DNA of 64,000 nucleotides, from positions 1 to 64,000 of the forward strand of contig JADGHX010000006.1 in NCBI GenBank assembly GCA_019683695.1, written 5' to 3'. This document shows, one piece after another, positions 8,734-17,253 of the stretch. The notes below the pieces were generated by a model. It did no database searches. It saw only the letters and a list, made by a program, of their open reading frames with translations, and had not been told where the DNA came from. A program made the translations under genes and the position numbers. The stretch comes from Steroidobacteraceae bacterium (GTDB taxonomy: Bacteria > Pseudomonadota > Gammaproteobacteria > Steroidobacterales > Steroidobacteraceae). Position 1 is the stretch's first letter; each line of letters starts with the position of its first letter.

Positions 8734-10266
8734 TCACTTCGGGCGGAGCAGGTGTTTCTGCACCTTGCCGGATGGCGTGCGGGGCAGGGAATCGACGATC
8801 TCGAAGCGCTTCGGGACCTTGAATTTGGCGAGGCGGCTGCGGCAGTGCTGCTCGAGCGTGGGCACATCCAGCGTGGCACCGGGCGCCACCACCACGAAGG
8901 CGCAGCCCACTTCGCCCCATTGCGCATCGGGAATACCGACCACCGCGACGTCGCCCACCTGAGGCAGCTCCACGATCACCGCTTCGATCTCGGCGGGATA
9001 CACGTTCTCGCCGCCGGAGATGAACATGTCCTTGATGCGGTCGATGATGGAATAGAAGCCATCGGCATCGCGCACGGCGACATCGCCCGTGCGGAACCAG
9101 CCGTCGCGGAATGCGGTTTCGTTGAGCTCCGGACGGCGCCAGTACCCGGGCGTGACATTCGCGCCGCGCACCCAGATCTCGCCCGGCTCGCCGACGCCGA
9201 CCTCGCGGCCGTTCGCGTCGACGAGCTTCATTTCCACTGTCAGGTGCGGCAAACCCACGGCGCTCGGATGCGCGCGGATGCGATCGATGTCGCCGACCGG
9301 CTGGGCGACGGCGGAACAGATCTCGCTCATGCCCCAGCCGTTCACCATCATCACGCCGTCATCGAGCCAGCGCAGGATGTGCGCTTCCGGGTTGGGCGCA
9401 CCGCCGGTGATGTAGGCGGTGAGGCGCGCGAGACGGCGGCCGTCGAAGTTCGGGAGCTGCCGCATCATCATCGCCATCTGCGTCACGGAGAAGTAGTGCG
9501 TGATGCCGAGCGCAGGGTCCGCCAATCGCTCGTACGTGACCTGCGCCTCGAACTTCTGGCTGATGAGCACCCGGCCGCCCATGAGCAGCGGCACGCGCGC
9601 GGCGGCGAACAGACCGGCCGTGTGGAACATCGGCATGTCGCAGAGGAACACGCAGTCCGGCGAGCACTTGGTGCCGAGCGCCAGGTTCAGCGCCCCGGCA
9701 AACGCATTCATCTGGGTGACGATGACGCCCTTGGGCTTGCCCGTGGTGCCGGAGCTGTAGAGCAGGGTGATGGGCGTGTCCGCCGCCACGGCGGCCCCTT
9801 GCCTGGGGCGGGCCGGCGGCGGCGCGGCGGCGAGCCGCGCGGCGAAGCCCGACGCGCTGTCATCGAACACGAGGCGCGGGATCGTGCGATCTTCCACCAG
9901 CTCCGCGAATCTCGGCTCGAGCACGATGAGTGACGGCTCGCAGTCGCGCAGCATGAACGTGATTTCCGCCGCCGCGAGACGCCAGTTGAGCGGAACGAAG
10001 ATCGCCCCCGAGCGCACGCAGGCGAAGTGGAGCACGAGCATGTCCGCCGAGTTGCGCGAGAGCACCGCCACCCGCGCGCCCTGCGGCGTGCCGAGCAGCC
10101 CGGTGAGCACAGTGGCTGCGCGATCGATGGCGTCATCCAGCTGGGCATAGGTCAGGCGCCGGTCGGCCGCGAGGTCGTGCACGGCAACCTTGTCCGGAGT
10201 CGTGCGCGCGAAATGCGCGACGAAGTCGAGCAGGAGGGGCTGGATGGCGGAAGCGGGAAACGACAT
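8734..10266 (-). CDS. Acyl-CoA synthetase (AMP-binding, class I adenylate-forming)
   Basis: A 510-residue ligase that activates a carboxylic acid to an acyl-adenylate and then the CoA thioester. The AMP/P-loop signature LLYSSGTTGKPKGVI is at about 155-170, NGWGMSE-type A5 at about 300, WFRTGDVAVRDADGFY (A7) at about 385 and the C-terminal PRTPSGKVQKHLLR with the catalytic Lys near 500. The length is typical of FadD-like enzymes. The true start is the ATG at 10266, beginning MSFPASAIQPLLLDFVAHF, with CCGAGGA upstream; the open frame to 10926 crosses the tandem repeat and is not coding. The chain length of the substrate cannot be read from the sequence. Confidence 0.9.
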   Translation of the reverse strand: MSFPASAIQPLLLDFVAHFARTTPDKVAVHDLAADRRLTYAQLDDAIDRAATVLTGLLGTPQGARVAVLSRNSADMLVLHFACVRSGAIFVPLNWRLAAAEITFMLRDCEPSLIVLEPRFAELVEDRTIPRLVFDDSASGFAARLAAAPPPARPRQGAAVAADTPITLLYSSGTTGKPKGVIVTQMNAFAGALNLALGTKCSPDCVFLCDMPMFHTAGLFAAARVPLLMGGRVLISQKFEAQVTYERLADPALGITHYFSVTQMAMMMRQLPNFDGRRLARLTAYITGGAPNPEAHILRWLDDGVMMVNGWGMSEICSAVAQPVGDIDRIRAHPSAVGLPHLTVEMKLVDANGREVGVGEPGEIWVRGANVTPGYWRRPELNETAFRDGWFRTGDVAVRDADGFYSIIDRIKDMFISGGENVYPAEIEAVIVELPQVGDVAVVGIPDAQWGEVGCAFVVVAPGATLDVPTLEQHCRSRLAKFKVPKRFEIVDSLPRTPSGKVQKHLLRPK

Positions 10267-10546
10267 GCGAAAACGATCCTCGGACTGACACAAACGCGCA
10301 AAACTACCACGCTCCGGCGGGTCGGACTTGCCCCATGCGGCAACCGGCTGTGGTGCGGCGGGTGAGGGTTCACCGGCAGCGGGTCGCCGGAATCCTTCCT
10401 GCGGGGTGAGTGCCACGGTTTGCCGGCGGGAAGGCGCCGATCGTTTGCGCGGACCCCGGCGGGCGACCGATGAGGATGGGTCTTGAGCCGTTCCGCCACG
10501 CATGCCGCCGCCCCTCATAGAAGAGGTATGCACCAGAATGGAACGG

Positions 10547-10860
10547 GCGCTCCGTCGCTGCGAGGTGCTCCGTTGAGGCGGCACGCTCACCAGCTTGCGC
10601 AGCCGCGCCTGCGAGAGTGCCCGTGGCTTCGGTGTCTTCCATGGACGCCCGCGCTCCGTCGATGGGAGGTGCTTCGTTGACCAGGCGCACGCACCGGGCC
10701 GGCGCGGCCGCGATTGCGAGAGTGGCTCGCAGATTCCCGCGGACGCCGGCGCTCCGTCGATGCCTGATGCGCCGTTGATGTCGGACACGCACCTGTCGGC
10801 GCCGTCGAGTGCGCGAGTGCGCAGCTTCCGGCGATTTCGCATGGACCCGGCGCACCGTCC
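10547..10860. repeat. ~100-bp imperfect tandem repeat, three copies plus a partial fourth
   Basis: Units start at 10547, 10651, 10749 and 10850, each opening with GCGCTCCGTCGATG or a close variant (GCGCACCGTC in the last) after an ATGGACnC-like lead. CACGCACC and GCGAGAGTG recur at fixed offsets. Spacings are 104, 98 and 101 bp, not multiples of three, so the array is non-coding. It fills the second half of the 10267-10940 gap. The first half (10267-10546) shows nothing I can assign. Confidence 0.7.
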
Positions 10861-10915
10861 ACGGTGAACTGTCACCAATCGTTGTCCCCGCAAGCCTTCG
10901 TCACACTTGCTGACG

Positions 10916-10929
10916 ACTTTGTGCAAAGT
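10916..10929. promoter_or_regulatory. Palindrome upstream of the BamA paralogue
   Basis: ACTTTG-TG-CAAAGT is a perfect 6-2-6 inverted repeat ending 11 bases before the first possible start codon. It could be an operator or part of the leader RNA. No convincing sigma-70 pair was identified next to it. Confidence 0.35.
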
Positions 10930-10940
10930 GCGCCGATAGA

Positions 10941-13349
10941 TTGCGCGCGGTGCGTAGAGTCCTCCTGTTCATTCTTGCCGCGTGCCCTGTCGCGGCGCCC
11001 GGTCAGTCGGTTCCGGATGATCGCGCGAGCTTCGTCGTCTCGGACATCCGCGTCGAGGGGCTGCAGCGAGTCTCCGAAGGCACGGTCTACAACTATCTCC
11101 CCGTGAACGTCGGGGACACGCTCAATACGCAGCGTGTCCGCGAGGCCATCCGGGCGCTGTTCGCCACCGGCTTCTTCCGCGACGTGCAGATGCGCCGGGA
11201 TGGCAACGCGTTGATCGTGGCCGTGCTCGAGCGCCCGTCGATCGAGAGCTTCGAGATCACGGGCAACAAGGACATCAAAACCGAGGACCTGCAGAAATCC
11301 CTGCGCAACGTGGGCCTCGCGACCGGCCGCATTCTCAACCGGGCCGTGCTCGATGAGGTGACGCAGTACCTCACGGACCAGTACTTCAGCCGCGGGAAGT
11401 ACGGCGTGCAGGTCAACACCGAAGTGACCGAGGTCAGCGGCAACCAGGTGCGCGTGCGCATCGACATCACGGAAGGCCGGCGCGCGAAGATTCGCCAGAT
11501 CAACGTCGTCGGCAATAAGGCGTTTCCTGACGACGTGCTGTTACGTGACTTCAAGCTCACCACCCCGAACTGGCTCTCGTGGTACACGCAGACGGACCGG
11601 TACTCGCGCGAGTCCCTGCAGGGCGACCTCGAGACGCTGCGCTCGTTCTACATGGATCGTGGGTACGCGAACTTCAGGATCGATTCGCAGCAGGTAACCA
11701 TTTCGCTGGAAAAGGACGACATCTTCATCACGGTGAACGTGGATGAAGGCCGGGTGTACACGATCTCGCAGGTGAAGCTCGCCGGCACGTTCGTGGTGCC
11801 CGAGGAGGAGCTGCGAAGACTGCTGCTCGTGGCGCCCGGACAGATCTTCTCGCGTCGCGCGATCACGGCAACGCAGACGCTCCTGCAGAACCGACTGGGC
11901 GCGGACGGATTCGCCTTCGCGAAGGTGGACCCGGTAACCACCACGAACGACGAGACCGGCGAAGTCGAGCTCACATTCTTCATCGATCCCGCCAACCGTG
12001 TGTATGTGCGGAACATCAGCTTCACGGGCGCGAGCGGTATCAATGACGAGGTCCTGCGTCGCGAGCTGCGCCAGCTCGAAGGCGGGTGGCTCTCGAATCT
12101 GGCGCTCGAGCGCTCCCGCCAGCGCATCCAGCGTCTCCCCTACGTCAAGGAGGTCACCTCCGAGACCACACCGGTGCCGGGCTCGCCCGATCTCGTCGAT
12201 GTGGAGTTCAAGGTGGAAGAGGGGCCTGCGCGACAGTTGAGCGGCGGTGTCGGCTACTCGGAGGCGCAGAACGTCTCGCTGTTCGGCAACCTGGTCGATG
12301 CCAACTTCTTCGGCAGCGGCCAGCGCGTTGCGCTCGAGCTGAGTACCGGGCGGTACAGCAAGCTGTACAGCCTCTCGCACACGCAGCCCTACATCACGCC
12401 GGACGGGGTGAGCCAGACCGTAAGTCTCTCGTACTCGGACGTGAGGCAGCTCACCCGAACGTACTCGGACTTCTCGACGAAAACCTACGCGGCCGGCATC
12501 GATTACGCGTACCCCGTGACGGAGCGGCAAACCGTGCGCATCGGCGCGTCCATGCTGCACGCCGATCTCGCAACGCTGCTCAGCAGCTCCGCGCAGCTTC
12601 GGGACTGGGTGAGGGAGAACGGCAACTCGTACTTCAGGAACATCGGTGGGGACTTCGTCCTCGGCACGCGCGCAGACATGGTCGAGCTGTCTGCCGGCTG
12701 GGGTTTCGATAGCCGTGATCGCCTGCTTTTCCCCACGAGGGGCGCCTCACACCGCTTCAATGTGAGCGCGACCGCGCCCGGAAGCCCGATCGAGTACGCG
12801 GTCGCGACGTATCAGTATCAACAGTATTTCCCGCTCTCGCTGCCCTTGCTGGGCTCATTGCCGATTCACGTCGGCGCACTGGCGGGCTACGCCACGGCGC
12901 TCGGCGAGACGACAGCCGTGCCCCCCAACCGGCACTTCTTCGTGGGGGGACCGGATTCGGTCCGCGGGTTCCGCGAGAACACGCTCGGGCCGCGCGATTC
13001 GCTCGGCAACCCGTTCGGCGGCGATGCCGCGCTCTCGGGCCAGATCGAGGCGATCCTGCCGCTGCCCGAGCGCGTGGCGAGCAGTGCGCGCCTCACGGTG
13101 TTCTTCGATTTCGGCCAGGCCTTCTATCTCGGCGACACCGCATTCCGCGACAAGTCCGGTGCACGCACGCAGTACCCGTTCGATCTGGGTGAGCTGCGCG
13201 CGTCCGCCGGAGTGGGCGTGCAGTGGCTCGCGCCGCTCGGTCTGTTCCGATTCAGCCTCGCATATCCGCTGCGCTATCAGCGCGACACCCGCAGGGAGTT
13301 CGGCGATGAAATCGAGCGCTTCCAGTTCTCCATCGGCAACGCATTCTGA
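10941..13349 (+). CDS. bamA: BamA-type outer-membrane protein assembly factor (paralogue)
   Basis: An 802-residue Omp85 protein with a signal peptide (FILAACPVAAPGQS). Five POTRA domains span about 25-420, the first beginning FVVSDIRVEGLQRVSEGTVY. The 16-strand barrel follows, with the lid-lock motif VRGF at 674-677 (GGPDSVRGFRENTLG) and a C-terminal Phe. It folds other outer-membrane proteins from the periplasm. Length and motifs are those of BamA rather than TamA. It is not in the usual rseP-bamA-skp-lpxD cluster, so it may be a second copy. The start is uncertain: TTG at 10941 or GTG at 10950, neither with a strong ribosome-binding site. A lipoprotein gene follows after seven bases. Confidence 0.9.
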   Translation: MRAVRRVLLFILAACPVAAPGQSVPDDRASFVVSDIRVEGLQRVSEGTVYNYLPVNVGDTLNTQRVREAIRALFATGFFRDVQMRRDGNALIVAVLERPSIESFEITGNKDIKTEDLQKSLRNVGLATGRILNRAVLDEVTQYLTDQYFSRGKYGVQVNTEVTEVSGNQVRVRIDITEGRRAKIRQINVVGNKAFPDDVLLRDFKLTTPNWLSWYTQTDRYSRESLQGDLETLRSFYMDRGYANFRIDSQQVTISLEKDDIFITVNVDEGRVYTISQVKLAGTFVVPEEELRRLLLVAPGQIFSRRAITATQTLLQNRLGADGFAFAKVDPVTTTNDETGEVELTFFIDPANRVYVRNISFTGASGINDEVLRRELRQLEGGWLSNLALERSRQRIQRLPYVKEVTSETTPVPGSPDLVDVEFKVEEGPARQLSGGVGYSEAQNVSLFGNLVDANFFGSGQRVALELSTGRYSKLYSLSHTQPYITPDGVSQTVSLSYSDVRQLTRTYSDFSTKTYAAGIDYAYPVTERQTVRIGASMLHADLATLLSSSAQLRDWVRENGNSYFRNIGGDFVLGTRADMVELSAGWGFDSRDRLLFPTRGASHRFNVSATAPGSPIEYAVATYQYQQYFPLSLPLLGSLPIHVGALAGYATALGETTAVPPNRHFFVGGPDSVRGFRENTLGPRDSLGNPFGGDAALSGQIEAILPLPERVASSARLTVFFDFGQAFYLGDTAFRDKSGARTQYPFDLGELRASAGVGVQWLAPLGLFRFSLAYPLRYQRDTRREFGDEIERFQFSIGNAF

Positions 13350-13356
13350 AGACTCC

Positions 13357-14757
13357 ATGCAACACGACGTCCAGCTCATGAAACCACTCGATACAGACGA
13401 TTTCTTCCGGCACGCGGCGCTCGCGGCGACCCACGGCCGGCGCATGCTCGCCCGCCTCACAGCGGCCGTCATCCTGGTGCCACTGCTTTTTCTGCTTCTG
13501 CTGCTCAGTGCATGTGATGGCGGCGGCGGTGACAGTCCGGCGGCACAGGTGCGCCTGCTCAACGTGAGCTCGGGCTACGACTCCCTCGACATGTACGTGA
13601 ACAATGACAACGACGATGCGGACAGCGACCAGCTTCAGGTGCAGGCCGTCGCCTTCGGCGCGCTGAGCGATTACGCGTCGCTGGACCCGGACACCTACTC
13701 GCTGAAGTTCCGCAGAAATGGCGTCTCCTCGACCTTGCGCACGCTGAGCGGGCAGCAGCTTGCGGAAGACACGCACGCCACGTACGTGGCATCCGGATCA
13801 AGCGGGCGTTTTCTCATCCAGCGAATCGATGAGGACGTCACCGAGCCTGATGCCGGCTATACGAGGGTGAACGTGGTGAATGCCGCGGAAGCGGGCTCCA
13901 TCGACGTGTATCTGACGGACCCGGGCGTCGCGCTGGACGATGCGACTCCGGAGCTCTCGGGCATCGTGTACGGGGGCTCCTCGGACACCACACTCGATAG
14001 CGGAACGTACCGCCTCCGCATCACAGGCGCCGGCGACAGCAACGACATTCGCCTGGACATTCCGGAACTGGAGCTCGGGAGCGCGCAAGTGCTTTCGATC
14101 GTCCTCACGGCGACGCCGGGCGGTGTGCTCGTGAACGCGATTCTCCTGCCTCAGCAGGGCTCGATCACCACTTACGCGAACACCAAGGCCCGTGTGCGCG
14201 CGGCGGCCGCGGTCGCGAATGGAACGACCGTCGGCGTCTCCATGGGTGGAGTCAAGCTGCTCTCGAGCACGATCACTGGTGTGATCGGCACCCGGTACGA
14301 GCAAGTCGAGGCCGGCACGGTGAGCGTTTCGGCAAACGTGGATGGTGTGCCCGTCACCGTGCCGAATCAGACCCTGCAAGCTGGCGTGGACTACACGTTC
14401 CTGGTCTATAGCGATGCCAGCGGCACGCGCACTGTGCTGTTTCAGGATGACAATCGCGTGCCGTCATCCGACAGCAGGACCAAGATCCGTGTGATGAATG
14501 GACTCTCCGCGATGGCCGTGCCCATTACGCTCTCGCTGGATTTCTTCCCGGTCTCGGAGGCGATTGCCGTGGGTCAGGTTTCCCCGTATTCGGAAGTGGA
14601 TCCGGGGGCGGACTACCAGCTCGACGTGTACAACTCCAATACCGCGGAGAATCTGCACAGCCGGGACGACGTCGATCTGGCTGCGGCCGGCGTGTACACC
14701 TTGTTCGTGTACGAATCCGGTGGCGGCGTGAAGAGCACGCTGCGAAAGGATCGATGA
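13357..14757 (+). CDS. DUF4397 domain lipoprotein
   Basis: A 466-residue lipoprotein. The hydrophobic VILVPLLFLLLLLSAC ends in a good lipobox (LSAC); lipidation would be at Cys 52 if translation starts at 13357. Starts at 13378 or 13444 are possible, and the last (MLARLTAAV) gives the most typical short signal. After the Cys comes a GGGG linker and two or more DUF4397-like beta modules (VRLLNVSSGYDSLDMYVN, TRVNVVNAAEAGSIDVYL, then KIRVMNGLSAMAVPITLSL). The family is extracytoplasmic and of unknown function. The tight spacing to the BamA paralogue suggests co-transcription and possibly a partner or client role; that is inference. Confidence 0.82.
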   Translation: MQHDVQLMKPLDTDDFFRHAALAATHGRRMLARLTAAVILVPLLFLLLLLSACDGGGGDSPAAQVRLLNVSSGYDSLDMYVNNDNDDADSDQLQVQAVAFGALSDYASLDPDTYSLKFRRNGVSSTLRTLSGQQLAEDTHATYVASGSSGRFLIQRIDEDVTEPDAGYTRVNVVNAAEAGSIDVYLTDPGVALDDATPELSGIVYGGSSDTTLDSGTYRLRITGAGDSNDIRLDIPELELGSAQVLSIVLTATPGGVLVNAILLPQQGSITTYANTKARVRAAAAVANGTTVGVSMGGVKLLSSTITGVIGTRYEQVEAGTVSVSANVDGVPVTVPNQTLQAGVDYTFLVYSDASGTRTVLFQDDNRVPSSDSRTKIRVMNGLSAMAVPITLSLDFFPVSEAIAVGQVSPYSEVDPGADYQLDVYNSNTAENLHSRDDVDLAAAGVYTLFVYESGGGVKSTLRKDR

Positions 14758-14766
14758 GGGAGGAGT

Positions 14767-14802
14767 CGCGCTCGCGCCGGGCAGGCGCGAGCGCGTTCTT
14801 TC
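14767..14802 (+). terminator. Strong intrinsic terminator after the BamA-lipoprotein operon
   Basis: A perfect 12-bp stem, CGCGCTCGCGCC/GGCGCGAGCGCG, with loop GGGCA, is followed by TTCTTTC. It begins ten bases after the lipoprotein stop codon. The stem could also serve the convergent gene ending at 14824. Confidence 0.85.
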
Positions 14803-14823
14803 GAGTCAGGAACCCCGCAGCCG

Positions 14824-15633
14824 TCACGGGCGCACGTCGCCTGCGACGCGCCGCGCGACGTTGCGCCTGCCAACGGCCGCGCCCGCGATGGCGGCGGCCA
14901 GCGAGAGCACGAGGGCGATGAAAGTCACCCAGGCCGTCGTGGTCGCTTCGGGTTGCATCTGTGCAGCGCCCGAGGCGAGATTCTGGCGCGCTTGTGAAGC
15001 GAGCCCTGCGAGTCCGCTGCGCACCTCAGAGGCGGCACGCGCCGGGTCATTGCGAGCCGCTTCCACTCGTGCGCTCATGTCGCGAAACGTGTTTTCCACC
15101 TGCTCCCGCGGCAGGCCCAGCGCGGAAGCGACGGTCTGCGCGGTTTGCGGATCGCGCAAACGTCCGAGCATCTGATCCACGTTGCCGCTCGAGAGGTCCT
15201 GCATCACGCCTGTGCCTCCGACGGCCTGCGCGGCTTGCCCGGCCATGCTGAATGCGCCGCCTGCGATGAGGCCCACGCCATTCGCGGCGAGGTAGAGGAT
15301 CAGGATCATGCTCAGCACCCAGACCAGCGCGCCCTCGAACAGCGCGGTGGTGCGCTCCCACAGCATGCTGAGGCGCGTGGAGGCCCAGCCGCCCACGAAG
15401 AGGGCGATGAGCAGCGTCAGCGCAGTCCACACGGCTGCGCCCGTGCCGATCGCGGAGCCGTTGGGATTGCGCGGGTCGACCGCCGAGATGCCGACCGCGA
15501 TGCCCAGACTGGAGAGGAGCAGCAGCAGGCCGATGCCGGCCAGGACGCCGCCGAAGACACCACCCCAGGAGATCCTCATTCCCTCGAACGCATCGGCGGG
15601 CCGTTCGATCAACACTTCACGTTCGACAGCCAT
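14824..15633 (-). CDS. Multi-pass inner-membrane protein (PhnA-like type, unknown function)
   Basis: A 269-residue membrane protein. An N-terminal RISWGGVFGGVLAGIGLLLL segment starts a run of four hydrophobic helices in the first ~140 residues. A soluble helical stretch rich in Arg, Glu and Ala follows (about 150-235), with a last helix (WVTFIALVLSLAAAIAGAAV) near the C-terminus. The ISWGG start resembles rhizobial proteins labelled PhnA-like, for which no activity is known. GGAGAAG lies before the ATG at 15633. It is the last gene of a minus-strand series that starts at 21414. Confidence 0.75.
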   Translation of the reverse strand: MAVEREVLIERPADAFEGMRISWGGVFGGVLAGIGLLLLLSSLGIAVGISAVDPRNPNGSAIGTGAAVWTALTLLIALFVGGWASTRLSMLWERTTALFEGALVWVLSMILILYLAANGVGLIAGGAFSMAGQAAQAVGGTGVMQDLSSGNVDQMLGRLRDPQTAQTVASALGLPREQVENTFRDMSARVEAARNDPARAASEVRSGLAGLASQARQNLASGAAQMQPEATTTAWVTFIALVLSLAAAIAGAAVGRRNVARRVAGDVRP

Positions 15634-15711
15634 GTGACTTCTCCTCGATAGAGGTGACACCTCGCAGCAATGCGCGTGCCGATTCTATTCGGGAGAAAAC
15701 GAGCGCGAGCG

Positions 15712-17151
15712 TCAGAGCGTGCGGGAGATGTCGAGGCGCAGGTTGCGGCCGTCGGCAGGAATGTAGGAGAGCAGACGGGCGCCGTTCACGTTGTCCTGCA
15801 CGTCGAAGACGTTGTGCATGCCGAGCGAGATGCGCGTGTCGCCAGCGAGCTTGCCACTTGCGAGCGTCACATTGCCGATGAGGTATTCGCCATCGTGGTT
15901 GCCGGCGAGGGCGCCCGTGACGTCGAGATACTTCAGCTCGAACGCGGTCGTGAAGCGATCCCGCAGCAATGGGATGCTCATGCTGAGCTTCGTGAGATGC
16001 TGCCCCAGGCTGCTCGCGCTGTCGCCCAGCAGCCAGTCCTTCGTCTTCTGCCAGGCGTAGCTGATGCGCGCGCGGGTGTGGTTCCCGTTGCGCTCCATGC
16101 CAACTTCGAATCCGGTCGTGTCGATGCTCGCGGCCAGAGGGCTGCCCGCGTCGGCCGCTTCGGCGAACAGGCCGTCCACATCGTATCGATAGGCGGACAG
16201 CAGGAGCTTGTGCTTGCTGGTCAGCCTGCGTTCGAGGGCGAGCTCGTAGTTGCGCACCCGGTCGGAGTCTTCATCCGCCGTGACCCAGGGATGCCAGGCG
16301 CGCTGCTCGGCAGGCGACGCACCCATCATCTGATCGAACCGCGCGCGAAGCGTCGTGTTCTCGCGGGGCTTGTAGAGCAGCTCGACGCGTGGATCGATCG
16401 AGCTGTGGTTCTGGGTGTCGTCCTGGTCGTAGCGCATCTTCACGTTCAGCGACAACTCGGGCGAGAGCGTGAACTGGTTGCGCGTGACGATGCCGACACG
16501 GCGCTCCGGCTCCGAGCTGCTCGCCGAGAGGGATCGCCCGAGCAGCTCGTTCAGCTCCACGGGCACGAGCGCGACGCGCTGGCCGTATTCGATGTCGGCG
16601 CTGAACACGTGATGCGGAGAAAGCCTGCTTTCCAGTCTCCAGTTGGAGCCCATCCAGCCGCCCGCCGCCGCGCTGCTCGCGCGCACCTCATCCGGCAGCG
16701 CCGTGCCGTCGTTCGCGCCGTCGTAGGTGCCTGCGCCGTAAAAGGTGCGACCCGTGAGACGCGTGTCGTCGCCGAGGGAGCGGCTGTAGCCGAAGCCGAG
16801 ATAGACGCGATAGTCCGCCGCATCGCTCGTCGCGCGCGAAGCCAGAAAGCCGAGCACGTTCAGATCGTCGTGCTCCACCTTGCGTACGAAGCTCAGGGCT
16901 TGTGGCGACTCCGACGGTGCCTCGAGCGAGGGCGGCGGCAGCACGGGCTCGGGAAGCGCAAAGAGGCTGTCGAGATCGAGGGTGTTCACCTGACGCAGGT
17001 GCGCGGGCTCCCCGCCGTGAGCGAGCGTGGCCAGTCCGCACAGCGCGAGCAGGGATCCTTTTCGTACGCGCAGCTTCGTGCCGCGCGGTTGCGACCTCGT
17101 TTGTCCCACCCCGGGATACCTTCGTCTGTTTTTCGATTCGCACGGGCCCAC
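15712..17151 (-). CDS. TonB-receptor-like outer-membrane barrel without a plug
   Basis: A protein of about 450-480 residues with a signal-like segment (GSLLALCGLATLAHG) followed by amphipathic beta-strand pattern to the end: YRVYLGFGYSRSLGDDTRL, NQFTLSPELSLNVKMRYDQD, NTTLRARFDQMMGASP, NYELALERRLTSKHKLLLSAYRYD, and a final NLRLDISRTL. These are features of the C-terminal barrel of TonB-dependent receptors. No TonB box or plug is visible and the chain is far shorter than a normal receptor, so it may be a passive pore or a decayed receptor. The start is uncertain: the first codon at 17151 or the in-frame GTG at 17109. It lies downstream of the PrnB-like gene on the same strand. Confidence 0.72.
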   Translation of the reverse strand: MGPCESKNRRRYPGVGQTRSQPRGTKLRVRKGSLLALCGLATLAHGGEPAHLRQVNTLDLDSLFALPEPVLPPPSLEAPSESPQALSFVRKVEHDDLNVLGFLASRATSDAADYRVYLGFGYSRSLGDDTRLTGRTFYGAGTYDGANDGTALPDEVRASSAAAGGWMGSNWRLESRLSPHHVFSADIEYGQRVALVPVELNELLGRSLSASSSEPERRVGIVTRNQFTLSPELSLNVKMRYDQDDTQNHSSIDPRVELLYKPRENTTLRARFDQMMGASPAEQRAWHPWVTADEDSDRVRNYELALERRLTSKHKLLLSAYRYDVDGLFAEAADAGSPLAASIDTTGFEVGMERNGNHTRARISYAWQKTKDWLLGDSASSLGQHLTKLSMSIPLLRDRFTTAFELKYLDVTGALAGNHDGEYLIGNVTLASGKLAGDTRISLGMHNVFDVQDNVNGARLLSYIPADGRNLRLDISRTL

Positions 17152-17253
17152 GCGCCAGCGCGAAACGGCACAGCTCGAGGCACGGGTTGCGCGCGCCTCT
17201 CGCTTGCCGCGGCGAAGAATATGTTCAGGAGCGACGAATGTATAGCGAAAGGA

